A stretch of DNA of 64,000 bases from Flammeovirgaceae bacterium UBA5585 (GTDB lineage: Bacteria; Bacteroidota; Bacteroidia; Cytophagales; Cyclobacteriaceae), in the NCBI GenBank assembly GCA_002425185.1, contig DILT01000012.1, positions 186,001-250,000 on the forward strand, read 5' to 3'. Shown here piece after piece: positions 43,237 to 53,512 of the stretch. Under the pieces are notes generated by a model. It was given only the letters and a program-made list of their open reading frames with translations. It had not been told where the DNA came from and made no database searches. Each line of letters opens with the position of its first letter. The first letter of the stretch is position 1. Position numbers and translations under genes: made by a program.

Positions 43237-45513
43237 ATGCACCGTTGGCTTTACCTGTTGCTGCTTAGCTCGGCCCTGCAAGCGCAAACCATCACAAGGA
43301 TTGAGTATTTCTTTGATAGTGATCCCGGTTTTGGGAACGGAAATTCTATTCCCATTACCAGTGCGGCTTCCATCACACAAGGATTTACGGTTCCACTTGG
43401 CTCGGTAAGTCAGGGTTTTCATGCGCTGTATATTCGCGCTAAAGACAACAACGGAGCATGGAGTATTCCGGTCATCCACCCGGTCTATGTGCAACTCTCC
43501 GCGCAAAGTGCCAGTGTGGTGCCACTAACCCGCGTAGAATATTTTTTTGATACCGATCCCGGGTTAGGCAATGGTACCACCATCCCCATCACAAGTGCCA
43601 TCAACATCACGCAGGGCTTCACGGTACCGCTCGGTACCATAACACAAGGTTTTCATGCACTTTACATCCGCGCTAAAGACAGCAATGGCTTGTGGAGTAT
43701 TCCGGTCATCCACCCGGTCTATGTGCAACTATCCGCGCAAAGCGCCAGCGTGGTGCCATTAACCCGTGTAGAGTATTTTTTTGATACCGATCCCGGGTTA
43801 GGTAATGGTACCACCATCCCCATCACCAGCGCCATCAACATTACGCAAAGTTTTACGGTACCGTTGGGAACCGTGAGCGAAGGGTTTCATGCACTCTACA
43901 TCCGCGCAAAAGACAGTAATGGCTTGTGGAGTATTCCCGTCATCCACCCGGTGTTTGTTCAGAACAATGCGCAATCCGCGCCAACGCCTGCCTTAAAACG
44001 CTTTGAATATTTTATCGATACCGATCCGGGCCCCGGCAATGCCGAACAGGTGGCGTTATCAGCTTCTAACATTACCGAAAGTATTGTGATCAACCTTGCC
44101 AATGTGCCTGATGGGTTTCATACGCTCTACCTGCGCACACAAGATGTAAACGGACGCTGGAGCCTGCCCCTGGCGCGTCCCTTCTATGCGCAGCAGTCGG
44201 GGCCGGGCACGGTAATCACGGCATTGGAATATTTTTTTGATGACGGCACTACCACCACTGCACCCCGCACCTATTCTGCCTTTACACCGGCTGCTAACGT
44301 TGATCTTTCGTTTAACGCACCGCTCAATGAACTGCAACCGAGCACCAGCTACGATGTGTACATCACCGCGGTGGATAACAGCAACAAGCGCAGCAAGAAA
44401 GCGAAGCACGCCTTTATTACTCCGGCTGTGATCTGCGATCCGCTTAACACACCTTCGGCTTCTGCCATCACCACGTGCCTCAACACAGGCGCCAACCTAA
44501 CGGCTACCGGGGCGGCAGGTGCTGAGCGGTATGCATGGTTTAGCGTACCCGTGGGCGGAGAGGCCCTGGCGGTAACAACCACCGGTGCGTTTACCACACC
44601 GGCCGTGGCGGCCAACACTATATATTATGTAGCCATCGTCAACGGCACGTGTGAATCCAACCGCACCGCTATTCCGGTTACGCTTTCGTTCAGTGCACAA
44701 CCGGTCATCAGCACATCCTTTCCCGTAAACGGCAGCCAGGTTACACTCTGTTCCGGCAGCAGCATCACGCTATCAGCACCCACGGGTTTTACCGGCTACG
44801 CATGGTCGAACGGAGCGACTACACCTACGATTACTGTTACTGCTTCGGGCACGTACACCGTTACGGTTACCGACAACACCGGTTGTACCAGCGTGCCTTC
44901 GGAAGGTTTTGACGTGATCATTCAATCACTGCCTTGTTTAAATCGTCCGCCAGAAATTGAAGCCAGCGTTACGGCTGTGTGGATTGAAGGTAAAGTTACC
45001 ATCGACCTGAACCCGCTCGTGAGTGACCCCGATGACAATTTAGATATTTCCACCCTGCGTGTGCTCACGTCACAATCGCAGCGCGGGGCAACGGCTTCGT
45101 TAACCAATCAACTGCTTACGCTGGATTACAGCGGTGTATTGTTTGCCGGATCGGATTTTGTGGATTTACTCGTGTGCGATTTATTTAACGTATGTACACA
45201 ACAAACCTTACAGGTAGAAGTGGGTGGCGACATTGAAGTGTTCAATGCCCTCTCGCCCAATGGCGATAGCAAAAATGAAATCCTGCTGATTCAATACATC
45301 ACCACCCTGCCCGATGCCCAAAACAACCGCGTCACCATTTACAACCGCTGGGGCGATGTGGTGTGGGAAGGAAAAAATTATGACAACACCACCGTGGTAT
45401 TTAAAGGGTTGAATAAAAATGGAAATGAACTTCCGTCAGGTACTTATTTCTATAAACTGGAATTTACCAGCGGCCGGCCGATGAAAACAGGATACCTGGC
45501 GTTGAAAAAATAA
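43237..45513 (+). CDS. EYFFDTDPG-repeat surface protein with T9SS type-B sorting domain
   Basis: 758 residues: a signal peptide (MHRWLYLLLLSSALQAQ), four 78-residue repeats (VEYFFDTDPGLGNGTT, GFHALYIRAKDSNGLWS, IPVIHPVYVQ) and a fifth degenerate unit, then CHU-type sandwiches (CDPLNTPSASAITTCLNTG; VTVTDNTGCTSVPSEGF), a cadherin-like SDPDDNLDISTLRVL, and a type-B CTD (SPNGDSKNEILL, NRVTIYNRWGDVVWEG). The DxDPGxGN loop may bind calcium. An upstream in-frame start (43177) would overlap the preceding gene and hide the signal peptide, so the ATG at 43237 is used. Confidence 0.88.
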   Translation: MHRWLYLLLLSSALQAQTITRIEYFFDSDPGFGNGNSIPITSAASITQGFTVPLGSVSQGFHALYIRAKDNNGAWSIPVIHPVYVQLSAQSASVVPLTRVEYFFDTDPGLGNGTTIPITSAINITQGFTVPLGTITQGFHALYIRAKDSNGLWSIPVIHPVYVQLSAQSASVVPLTRVEYFFDTDPGLGNGTTIPITSAINITQSFTVPLGTVSEGFHALYIRAKDSNGLWSIPVIHPVFVQNNAQSAPTPALKRFEYFIDTDPGPGNAEQVALSASNITESIVINLANVPDGFHTLYLRTQDVNGRWSLPLARPFYAQQSGPGTVITALEYFFDDGTTTTAPRTYSAFTPAANVDLSFNAPLNELQPSTSYDVYITAVDNSNKRSKKAKHAFITPAVICDPLNTPSASAITTCLNTGANLTATGAAGAERYAWFSVPVGGEALAVTTTGAFTTPAVAANTIYYVAIVNGTCESNRTAIPVTLSFSAQPVISTSFPVNGSQVTLCSGSSITLSAPTGFTGYAWSNGATTPTITVTASGTYTVTVTDNTGCTSVPSEGFDVIIQSLPCLNRPPEIEASVTAVWIEGKVTIDLNPLVSDPDDNLDISTLRVLTSQSQRGATASLTNQLLTLDYSGVLFAGSDFVDLLVCDLFNVCTQQTLQVEVGGDIEVFNALSPNGDSKNEILLIQYITTLPDAQNNRVTIYNRWGDVVWEGKNYDNTTVVFKGLNKNGNELPSGTYFYKLEFTSGRPMKTGYLALKK
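43291..44223 (+). repeat. Four tandem 234-bp repeats in the EYFF gene
   Basis: Units begin at 43291, 43525, 43759 and 43993. Units 2 and 3 are nearly identical at the DNA level and encode almost the same 78 residues. Units 1 and 4 are more diverged. Such repeats can expand or contract by recombination. Confidence 0.85.
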
Positions 45514-45588
45514 AATGTGCCCGTGAACGCTTTGGTCGGTGCGGATACAGACCAGGGTGATAAAACAGCGCGTGCAAACCTTATCAAT

Positions 45589-46845
45589 ATGGAAATACCA
45601 TTACCCACCCCATTCACTGCAAAACAAACTATTTCGTTTTGCTTTTCTATTAGCATAATGCTGGTCAGCATCACTTCCTTTGCCCAGGACAAATGGCTTG
45701 GCTTTTACGAAAGCCCAGCCGATAAAATCCTGCTTCAGGTTGAGCCCAAAGACAAGGAGGGCTATTTCCGCGGGCGACTGTTATACCAGGATGTGATCAT
45801 ACCCATGAAAGCTTTAACGCTATTGGGTGTAATGGTTGGTGAGTATCAATCCAATGGAGCAGATAAACAATTTACGCTTACCCGCACGGGCGATGTATGG
45901 GCCTTCTCGATTGATAATCAGGATTACACATTAAAGAAAGTACCCCAGGCAGAATTTCCGGCTGATGCACCAGTAGCGGTTCAGGTTACTAAATCCAGTT
46001 TACCTCCCGTTCAACAGGCAGCCACGTCCACCAAAACGCCTGCAGCAGAAACATCTACCGCCACACCTGCCGAAGTGATCATTCCGGAAAACTTCAGCAA
46101 TGTGATCAAAGATCCGGGCGGCACATTTACCGTAAGCATACCCGATGGCTGGCAATCCAAACTGCAAGACGATGCCTATGTGTTAACCAAAGCAGGGGAA
46201 ACAACGGAAATCGGGATTGCGGCTCATCACTATTCCGATCGGCAGCAAATGCTGCGCGAAGGCAATGGCGAAGAGTTTGAGGATATTTTCAATTACATTA
46301 CCGTCACCTCACAGCCTTACGGCACGCAACACGTGCGCACGACTTCGCGCGGTAAGCTGCAAGGCAAGAACGTGGTGATCGAAGCGCTTTTTCTTTACTC
46401 GCCCCATGGCGGAGGGGTTATGGTTAGTGCAACCATGTACAGTAAAAACCTTGTTCCGGAACATTTTCGTTTAGTGGAACAAACTGCCCAAACCGTTGTA
46501 TTCGAAAAGCCGGCAGAAGATAACACCTGGCTCAACCGCGTGCGCGGCAAACAGTTGTTATACCTCAAAACAATTAGCGGTGGAAGCACCAAGTATTACT
46601 ACAACTTATACAGCAACGGGCGGTATGATTATGTTTATACGTACACCTACAATTCAAATAGTTTTTACGGTAGCGACAACGATCGTGATCAGGGAACCTG
46701 GAAAATTGTAAACCGGGGAAACAAAGCCGTACTGATACTTAACGGGAACAAAAAAGGCATGGAGGAAATCGTACTGGAGCAGCGGACCGCCTCAAACGAG
46801 CTAACCGGAAACGGTGAACGGTTTTTTGTGAAGGCTATTGAATAA
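45589..46845 (+). CDS. Secreted protein of unknown function
   Basis: 418 residues: a signal peptide (about 1-33, ISIMLVSITSFAQ), a lipocalin-like small sandwich (WLGFYESPADKILLQVEPKD), a Thr/Ala/Pro-rich linker (VQQAATSTKTPAAETSTAT), a PsbP/DUF1795-like domain (FTVSIPDGWQSKLQDDAYVL), and a C-terminal sandwich with YDYVYTYTYNSNS and GTWKIVNRGNKAVLILNG. The layout is parallel to the gene at 62568. The start at 45589 is chosen because the upstream frame reads a polar leader. Confidence 0.7.
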   Translation: MEIPLPTPFTAKQTISFCFSISIMLVSITSFAQDKWLGFYESPADKILLQVEPKDKEGYFRGRLLYQDVIIPMKALTLLGVMVGEYQSNGADKQFTLTRTGDVWAFSIDNQDYTLKKVPQAEFPADAPVAVQVTKSSLPPVQQAATSTKTPAAETSTATPAEVIIPENFSNVIKDPGGTFTVSIPDGWQSKLQDDAYVLTKAGETTEIGIAAHHYSDRQQMLREGNGEEFEDIFNYITVTSQPYGTQHVRTTSRGKLQGKNVVIEALFLYSPHGGGVMVSATMYSKNLVPEHFRLVEQTAQTVVFEKPAEDNTWLNRVRGKQLLYLKTISGGSTKYYYNLYSNGRYDYVYTYTYNSNSFYGSDNDRDQGTWKIVNRGNKAVLILNGNKKGMEEIVLEQRTASNELTGNGERFFVKAIE

Positions 46846-47251
46846 AGTGGAATGCAATAGTAGAAACCTGAGTATCCGCTTCAAGTCCTCAATCTTGAAT
46901 TCTTTAAAGTAAGACCTTAATTTACTACACCGCAAAGGCGCTAAGACGCAAAGTATTCGCTATTTTATTTGCGCGTTTACGTCTCAGCGGTCTAGGATAT
47001 CAATCGGATACTTATAATTAGAAATCACCAACTATAATGATCGATCTTTTGCGGTTCGGGTTTTTAACTGCGTGCAGGCATGGCAAATGGTAAAAAGGCA
47101 GATTGAGAATTCATTTTATTTTCATTCGACAGAGCTACTATCGAACCCGGGAAACACGCACTCCCTCATCATCCCAACCCATTAGGTCATAAACAGCTTG
47201 GCCTGACTTGCTTTTGTAACTATATTAAAGAGTTTTATTTACCTCCATTTC
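46846..47251. other. Intergenic stretch with an imperfect inverted repeat
   Basis: No gene is supported. A CGCTAAGACG / CGTCTCAGCG stem sits at about 46939-46991, embedded in a sequence of the CACCGCAAAGGCGCTAAGAC type that is often seen as intergenic filler in Bacteroidota. The region before 47252 should hold the promoter of the hybrid sensor gene, but no clear consensus is seen. Confidence 0.5.
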
Positions 47252-50200
47252 ATGCCTGTTCGTGTAACGCTGTTTCCTGTCTTTATACTATCAGCCATTT
47301 GCTGCCTGGGGCAGAACTTGCATAGTCAAAAGACAGATAGTTTGCTCAAGCTTCTGGATAAAACAGAAAAGCCCGAATTAACTTTTCAGCTTTATCATCA
47401 ACTGGCAGGTTATGCCTCCGACCGGGATGTTTCCCTGAACTATGAACAACAGGCACTTGCTGCTGCGCTACAAACCAACAACAAGCAACTCATTGCTGAT
47501 GCGTACACCAACCTTGGCATTCACTACCGTAAGCATAGCGACTATGCAACGGCCATTGCATACTACATAAAAGCACTGGCTGTCGCCAAAAACGATGCAG
47601 CGCTGCTCAACACGTACCTTGAATTGGGCATTGCACATTTGCGTTTGGCAAAATTTGATTCCTCAGCATACTATTTAACAAAAGGAATTGCCCTTTCTAC
47701 CGAACAGAACAATCAACCCATGACGGCCTCCTTTTATAATATGATGGGCAATGTGTTGAAAGAAAAAAATAACTACAACGAAGCTGTTGACTATTACCTG
47801 AAGGCTACTGAAATTTTTGAACAGGTGCAGGATGATGATGGCTTAACACAAAGCCTCTCCAACATCGGCAACCTGCAAAACCTGATGGGCGATTACGATA
47901 AAGCCCTTGAATACGCACATCAAAGTTTAGTCATCGCAGAGAAAATAAACAAGCAACCTTCCATAGCCTATTCAAATCGATTGCTGGGCAGAATATACCG
48001 CAAGCTGCAAAAGTATGATGACGCGTTGCTTGTCTATCAAAAAGCTATTGAGGTATATGAGGCATTGGATGCCAGGCGCGATGTATCGGAAACACTCACC
48101 AGCATGGGCAATATTTATTATGAAAAAGAAGATCTCCATAAGGCCAAGTCATACTACACCCGATCACTAAGCATCAGTAAATCACTCTCCGATTCGGCCA
48201 ACATGACCTACAGTTATGCCGCACTTGGCTATGCCTCCGCACAACTCAAACAACATGCACAGGCTGTTTTGTATTTTGACTCCACCATTCGCATTGCCAG
48301 GCAGATAAAGCTTCCGGCACTGGTTATGGATTCCTATCTCGGGTTAAGCGAAGTGTATGCCGATCAGAAAAAATTTGATCTTGCCTACCGCTACCACGTG
48401 CGCTACGCGGCCTTAAGCGACAGCCTCACCACTCTTCAAAACCGTGAAGAAGCGGCCAACCGCGAAGCACTTTATCAAAATGAAAAAAAGGAGAATGAAA
48501 TCCGAACACTTAACACCGAAAATGAACTGGCCATGCTGCGCCTGCAGCAACAGGAAAGTCAGCGTAATTATCTTATCGGTATCCTGGCGCTGTCGCTTGC
48601 GCTGATCGGAGTACTGGGCTACCTGTATAGGGCCAAACAGAAAATCAATAAAAAACTGGAAACACTCAACCAGGTACAGTCGCGTTTCTTTGCCAACATC
48701 TCACATGAATTTCGCACACCGCTGAGTCTTATCATCGGACCACTGCAGAAAACGATTCAGGAAAATCCGCACGCACCCGAAGCGGTAACGTGGAAAATCA
48801 TGCATCGCAATGCGGTTCGCCTGCACCGGCTGATCAACCAGATACTGGATCTTTCAAAAATTGAATCCGGTAACATGAAATTGCGTGTAGCTGAAGGTGA
48901 CCTGAAACAATTTTTAAAAACAGTTTACGCTTCGTTCATTTCACTGGCCGAACAAAAGCACATTAACTATACCCTTCATGCATCCGATGGTGCTTTAACC
49001 GGATACTTTGATCGCGATAAGCTTGAAAAAATTGTAAGTAATCTTATCTATAACGCCTTGAAGTTTACACCGGAAGGTGGGCAAGTACAACTCAACCTTA
49101 CACACACTAACCAACAGCTTACCGTTCAGGTTAAGGATACCGGTCCGGGCATTCCTGCCGATCAGCTTACACAAATATTCAACCGGTTTCACCAGGTTGA
49201 AGGAACTTCTGCCAGAATAGTGGAGGGCACCGGCCTGGGATTGGCCTTATCAAAAGAACTGGCGGAGGCACATCACGGCACGTTAACCGCTGAAAGTCCG
49301 GAAACCGGTGGCAGTATATTCACCCTTACCATCCCTACTGCACGCGTTTCTTATAAGCATGAAGTAATGGATCCGGTAGCGGCAACATCCGAATCATTTT
49401 ATGACGAATACCCGATTGAAGATCAACCGGTTGAAAACACGCCAGCAACCGAACGGCCGGTAATCCTTATTGCTGAAGATCATGCAGACATGCGCACTTT
49501 TATTCATCAGGTGATAGCAGAACAGTTTGAGGCGGTGATGGCCGAAAACGGAAATGAAGCGTGGGATAAAGCCCTGCACCATGTACCCGACCTGGTGATC
49601 AGTGACTTGATGATGCCCGGATTAAACGGCACCGAATTGTGCAAGCGCTTAAAAACACACGAAGCCACCAGCCACATACCGGTGATTATGCTCACCGCCC
49701 GCGCAGACCAGGAAAGTAAACTGGAAGGTTTGCATACGGGGGCTGATGATTACCTGACCAAACCTTTTGATGCCCGCGAACTGCTGGCGCGAATTCAAAA
49801 CCTGGTGGAGCAGCGGAAAAAACTAAAGACACTATTCAGTCAACAAGCCTCTTCATTCACACGCGCTGCGGGCGAATCGCGCGATACCACTTTTTACAAC
49901 AAGGTTATTTCCATTATAGAAAAAAACTTTACCGACCCGGCTTTTGGTGTAGAGGAGTTTACCCGCGAAATCGGCTTGAGCCGCATGCAATTGCACCGTA
50001 AACTCAAAGCCCTTACCGATCAATCGCCTGGTGATTTTTTACGGTTGTTTAGATTGGGGCATGCTAAAAAACTGCTTTCTGTAAAAGGCATATCGGTGAG
50101 TGAAGCAGCTTACCAATCCGGTTTTAATAACCTGCCCAACTTCAGCCGCATTTTTAAGGTATGGGCAGGCGTTACCCCCTCTGAATATCAGGAAAACAGC

Positions 50201-50254
50201 CTTTCAGATAATCCCACTGTTACAAATCAGCAAGACATTGTTATAAATCCGTAA
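47252..50254 (+). CDS. Hybrid two-component regulator: TPR-sensor kinase, receiver, AraC HTH
   Basis: 1000 residues joining a complete pathway in one chain: a signal peptide (ends CCLGQ), TPR array (about 40-390), coiled coil, a transmembrane helix (about 431-450), HisKA with H485 (NISHEFRTPLSLIIGPL), HATPase (VSNLIYNALKFTPEGG, DTGPGIPADQ, GTGLGLALSKEL), receiver with D785 (VISDLMMPGLNG) and an AraC HTH (about 900-990, FTREIGLSRMQLHRKLKAL, SEAAYQSGFNNLPNFSRIF). The sensor replaces the usual beta-propeller of polysaccharide HTCS proteins with TPRs. It is followed by a barrel gene that may be its target. Confidence 0.94.
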   Translation: MPVRVTLFPVFILSAICCLGQNLHSQKTDSLLKLLDKTEKPELTFQLYHQLAGYASDRDVSLNYEQQALAAALQTNNKQLIADAYTNLGIHYRKHSDYATAIAYYIKALAVAKNDAALLNTYLELGIAHLRLAKFDSSAYYLTKGIALSTEQNNQPMTASFYNMMGNVLKEKNNYNEAVDYYLKATEIFEQVQDDDGLTQSLSNIGNLQNLMGDYDKALEYAHQSLVIAEKINKQPSIAYSNRLLGRIYRKLQKYDDALLVYQKAIEVYEALDARRDVSETLTSMGNIYYEKEDLHKAKSYYTRSLSISKSLSDSANMTYSYAALGYASAQLKQHAQAVLYFDSTIRIARQIKLPALVMDSYLGLSEVYADQKKFDLAYRYHVRYAALSDSLTTLQNREEAANREALYQNEKKENEIRTLNTENELAMLRLQQQESQRNYLIGILALSLALIGVLGYLYRAKQKINKKLETLNQVQSRFFANISHEFRTPLSLIIGPLQKTIQENPHAPEAVTWKIMHRNAVRLHRLINQILDLSKIESGNMKLRVAEGDLKQFLKTVYASFISLAEQKHINYTLHASDGALTGYFDRDKLEKIVSNLIYNALKFTPEGGQVQLNLTHTNQQLTVQVKDTGPGIPADQLTQIFNRFHQVEGTSARIVEGTGLGLALSKELAEAHHGTLTAESPETGGSIFTLTIPTARVSYKHEVMDPVAATSESFYDEYPIEDQPVENTPATERPVILIAEDHADMRTFIHQVIAEQFEAVMAENGNEAWDKALHHVPDLVISDLMMPGLNGTELCKRLKTHEATSHIPVIMLTARADQESKLEGLHTGADDYLTKPFDARELLARIQNLVEQRKKLKTLFSQQASSFTRAAGESRDTTFYNKVISIIEKNFTDPAFGVEEFTREIGLSRMQLHRKLKALTDQSPGDFLRLFRLGHAKKLLSVKGISVSEAAYQSGFNNLPNFSRIFKVWAGVTPSEYQENSLSDNPTVTNQQDIVINP

Positions 50255-50310
50255 CGGTTCAGGCCGGCACGCAGGTTAATTTTGAAAATCACCACTTAAC
50301 CCTTCATGCT

Positions 50311-51030
50311 ATGAAAAAACACCTGATCGTATCTGCCTTGTTGTTGATTACTACCTTTGCAAGCGCACAAACACTTTCAATAATCCCCAAAATCGGGGCA
50401 ACCTTTTCCACGGTAGCTACTGAATTTGATGAAAACATAAAATCCAAACCCGGTTTTACCCTTGGGGCAGCTGTTAACTACGGCTTAACGGACATGCTTT
50501 CTGTACAACCTGAGCTTAATTTCATTCAAAAAGGTTTTAAAGAAGAGTACTCAGAATCCTGGGATGAAGAAGTTGATGGACGATGGTTTTATTACCAAAA
50601 TGATTTCAAACAAGTTGTAACCATCAACTATATAGAACTACCGGTTTTGGCAAGGGCCACGTTTGGGAAAGTCACAAAATTCCATGTTATGGCTGGACCT
50701 TCCCTGGGTTTTGCGCTTGGGGGGAAATATAAACAAGAGGGCTCATTCACCGAATCGTATGATGATGAAGTGTTTGTTTATCCGAACGATGCAAAAGGTT
50801 CCATTAAATTTGGCAAAATACCCGATGGGTATGAGGGTAACGACCGGTATATCGATAATCGCATCGACTTTGGCCTTCAGTTTGGCGGGGGTGTTTTGGT
50901 TGCCAATAAAATATTACTCGAGGTGCGTTATGGCTTAGGCTTGTCGAACTCAGCCGAATCAACTGCAACCTACGAAAAAAAGAACAGGGTTATCCAATTT
51001 ACGGTAGGCATGCCGATACAGCCGAAATAA
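50311..51030 (+). CDS. Outer-membrane beta-barrel protein (PorT/OMP_b-brl_2 type)
   Basis: 239 residues: a signal peptide (MKKHLIVSALLLITTFASAQ), then alternating strands of a small barrel typical of the Bacteroidota porin-family/PorT-like group (GFTLGAAVNYGLTDMLSVQPELNF, YIELPVLARATFG, GLQFGGGVLV, EVRYGLGLSN) ending in a short tail. Acidic loops (EEYSESWDEEVDGR) suggest surface exposure. It begins 56 bases after the hybrid regulator. Confidence 0.85.
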   Translation: MKKHLIVSALLLITTFASAQTLSIIPKIGATFSTVATEFDENIKSKPGFTLGAAVNYGLTDMLSVQPELNFIQKGFKEEYSESWDEEVDGRWFYYQNDFKQVVTINYIELPVLARATFGKVTKFHVMAGPSLGFALGGKYKQEGSFTESYDDEVFVYPNDAKGSIKFGKIPDGYEGNDRYIDNRIDFGLQFGGGVLVANKILLEVRYGLGLSNSAESTATYEKKNRVIQFTVGMPIQPK

Positions 51031-51172
51031 CACCCGCTGCACTACCGGGTATTATTTTTTGACACTAAATAACGCTAAATCAACAGAAGGTTGCCGGTAG
51101 AATATTTTGTATTTACCCACCGCTTTAAATTCAAATTATTCGCCATCTTCGAAGCCTTATAAAACTATCAAT

Positions 51173-53347
51173 ATGCAAAAAGTAAATATTGCACCTCAGG
51201 TGCTTCTGTTGGCACTTTTGTGGTTTGTTGCTTGTACCCCAGCCGAAAAACAGGTAAGCCTCCCGGATGTAGCACCTCCCGTTGCCACCATCATACCCCA
51301 TGAACTTACCAGCAAACACGGTGATGTTCGTATTGACAATTACTATTGGTTGAAAAACCGTGAAGATTCCACGGTAATTAATTACCTCACTGACGAGAAC
51401 AACTACCTGGACACCATGATGGCCCACACCAACGATTTCCAGGAAGCACTATTCAATGAAATGCGCGGACGCATTAAAGAGGATGACTCGTCCGTGCCCT
51501 ACAAGCTCGATGATTATTACTATTACACCCGTTTCGTTACCGGTGGTGAATACCCGATCTACTGCCGCAAAAAAGGTTCGATGGATGCCCCGGAAGAAAT
51601 TGTTGCCGATGGTAATGAACTTGGCAAAGGGCAGGCATTTTTTAATTTTTTCACCTCGGTAAGCCCCGACCATAAATTGGTTGCCCTTGTGATGGATACG
51701 GTAGGCCGGAATTTTTATACCGTTAAATTCAAAGATATGGGTACCGGTAAAATGCTGGCCGATAAAATTGCCAACACCCGCGGTGGCTACGTGTGGACAA
51801 ACGATAACAAATCCGTTTACTATGCCGTGCCCGATGAAAAAACATTACGCAACTACCTGATCAAACGTCATGTATTGGGTACCGCTACCACAACTGATCC
51901 TGTTATCTATGAAGAAAAAGATCAAACCCTGGATGTAGGTATTGGTAAAACCAAATCAAAAAAATACCTGATCATTAGCTCCGGCCGCACGGATGCCAAC
52001 TTCAGCCAATATATCAGTGCTGATAATCCGGGCAAGCCCATCGTGATCGAACCCATTCAGGATAATGTCCAGTACAACGTTGATCATGCAGGCGGTGATA
52101 AGTTTTATATCTATACCAACCTCAATGCAACCAATTATCGTTTGGCTGAAGTTCCGATCAGTACTCCGGGCAAAGCCAACTGGAAAGATGTAATCGCACA
52201 CCGCGAAGATGTTTATCTGCAGGATGTGGATTACTTCAAAGATTACCTGGCACTGGAAGAAATGAAAGCAGGCCTTGCTTCCATCCGCTTAATCAAATGG
52301 GCAGATAAATCAGAACACACCATCGACTTTGGCGAATCGGCTTACTATGCTGGCATTGGTTACAATCCGGACTTTAATGCCAACCTGATCCGGTTCAACT
52401 ATCAATCCATGACTACACCCAACTCCACGTTCGATTATAACATGGACACGCGTGAAAAGGAATTGAAAAAAGAACAGGACGTGCTGGGTGGCTTTAACAA
52501 AAACAACTACGTCACCGAACGCGTGATGGTGAAAGCACGCGATGGGAAAGAAGTTCCGGTATCCATCGTATACCGTAAAGATACTTTTAAGAAAGACGGC
52601 ACTTCACCCGGCTGGATTTACGGCTATGGTTCGTATGGCTCATCGATGTACCCAACCTTTAGTGTTGCACGCATTAGTTTACTAGACAGGGGATTTGTTT
52701 ATGCCATAGCGCATATACGCGGTGGAAAAGAAATGGGTGGCGCCTGGCACGATGATGGTAAAATGCTGAACAAGAAAAATACCTTTACTGATTTTATTGA
52801 TTGCTCCGATTGGTTAATTCAAAATAAATACGTGGCAAAAGATAAACTCTTTGCCTCAGGCGGTAGTGCCGGTGGACTGCTCATGGGCGCCATTGTTAAT
52901 ATGCGCCCCGAACTGTACCGCGGGGTAATTGCGGCCGTTCCGTTTGTGGATGTGATGACAACCATGGAAGATGAAAGCATTCCGCTAACAACTTTTGAAT
53001 GGAAAGAGTGGGGCAACCCGAACATCAAAGAAGAGTATGACTACATGCTCTCCTACTCCCCGTACGACAACGTGGAGAAAAAAGCTTATCCGAATTTACT
53101 GGTCACCACCGGCCTGCACGACTCACAAGTGCAATACTGGGAACCCGCCAAATGGGTGGCCAAACTGCGTGCTATGAAAACCGATAACAACAAACTCTAT
53201 CTCTATACCAATATGGATGCCGGCCACGGTGGCGCGAGCGGCAGGTTTAGAAGGCTGCGCGAAACCGCGCGTGAGTATACGTTTGTTTTTGATATACTCG
53301 GTATGAAAGAGGTGATTGAAACCAAGCCGAAACTCGAGGTCAAGTAA
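51173..53347 (+). CDS. Prolyl oligopeptidase (S9A), predicted lipoprotein
   Basis: 724 residues: lipoprotein signal with FVAC (Cys at about residue 19), a beta-propeller lid (about 80-430), and an alpha/beta hydrolase with the catalytic triad Ser565 (ASGGSAGGLLMG), Asp650 (GLHDSQVQYWEP) and His685 (DAGHGGASG). Such peptidases cleave short peptides after proline. The start at 51173 is chosen for the lipobox; the earlier in-frame start (51107) has no signal. The last residues are rich in Glu/Lys/Val. A strong terminator hairpin follows. Confidence 0.95.
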   Translation: MQKVNIAPQVLLLALLWFVACTPAEKQVSLPDVAPPVATIIPHELTSKHGDVRIDNYYWLKNREDSTVINYLTDENNYLDTMMAHTNDFQEALFNEMRGRIKEDDSSVPYKLDDYYYYTRFVTGGEYPIYCRKKGSMDAPEEIVADGNELGKGQAFFNFFTSVSPDHKLVALVMDTVGRNFYTVKFKDMGTGKMLADKIANTRGGYVWTNDNKSVYYAVPDEKTLRNYLIKRHVLGTATTTDPVIYEEKDQTLDVGIGKTKSKKYLIISSGRTDANFSQYISADNPGKPIVIEPIQDNVQYNVDHAGGDKFYIYTNLNATNYRLAEVPISTPGKANWKDVIAHREDVYLQDVDYFKDYLALEEMKAGLASIRLIKWADKSEHTIDFGESAYYAGIGYNPDFNANLIRFNYQSMTTPNSTFDYNMDTREKELKKEQDVLGGFNKNNYVTERVMVKARDGKEVPVSIVYRKDTFKKDGTSPGWIYGYGSYGSSMYPTFSVARISLLDRGFVYAIAHIRGGKEMGGAWHDDGKMLNKKNTFTDFIDCSDWLIQNKYVAKDKLFASGGSAGGLLMGAIVNMRPELYRGVIAAVPFVDVMTTMEDESIPLTTFEWKEWGNPNIKEEYDYMLSYSPYDNVEKKAYPNLLVTTGLHDSQVQYWEPAKWVAKLRAMKTDNNKLYLYTNMDAGHGGASGRFRRLRETAREYTFVFDILGMKEVIETKPKLEVK

Positions 53348-53371
53348 AATCCAATCTAAAACCTCAAATTC

Positions 53372-53407
53372 CAAAACCTCCAGGGCCTTAAGGTCTTGGA
53401 GGTTTTG
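53372..53407 (+). terminator. CCTCCAAG-family terminator, copy 3
   Basis: CAAAACCTCCA and TGGAGGTTTTG pair around GGGCCTTAAGGTCT, directly after the prolyl oligopeptidase stop. The loop contains CCTTAAGG. The sequence is close to copies 35447 and 36469. Confidence 0.88.
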
Positions 53408-53512
53408 CATAATGCGATTTGGTAATTACTCAAGATTGGCCATAGCATTGTAGGTGCTACCCTGCACTAAGGTGTAAAGTACCCGGGTCTGTTCCCGCTC
53501 AATTTTCCATTC

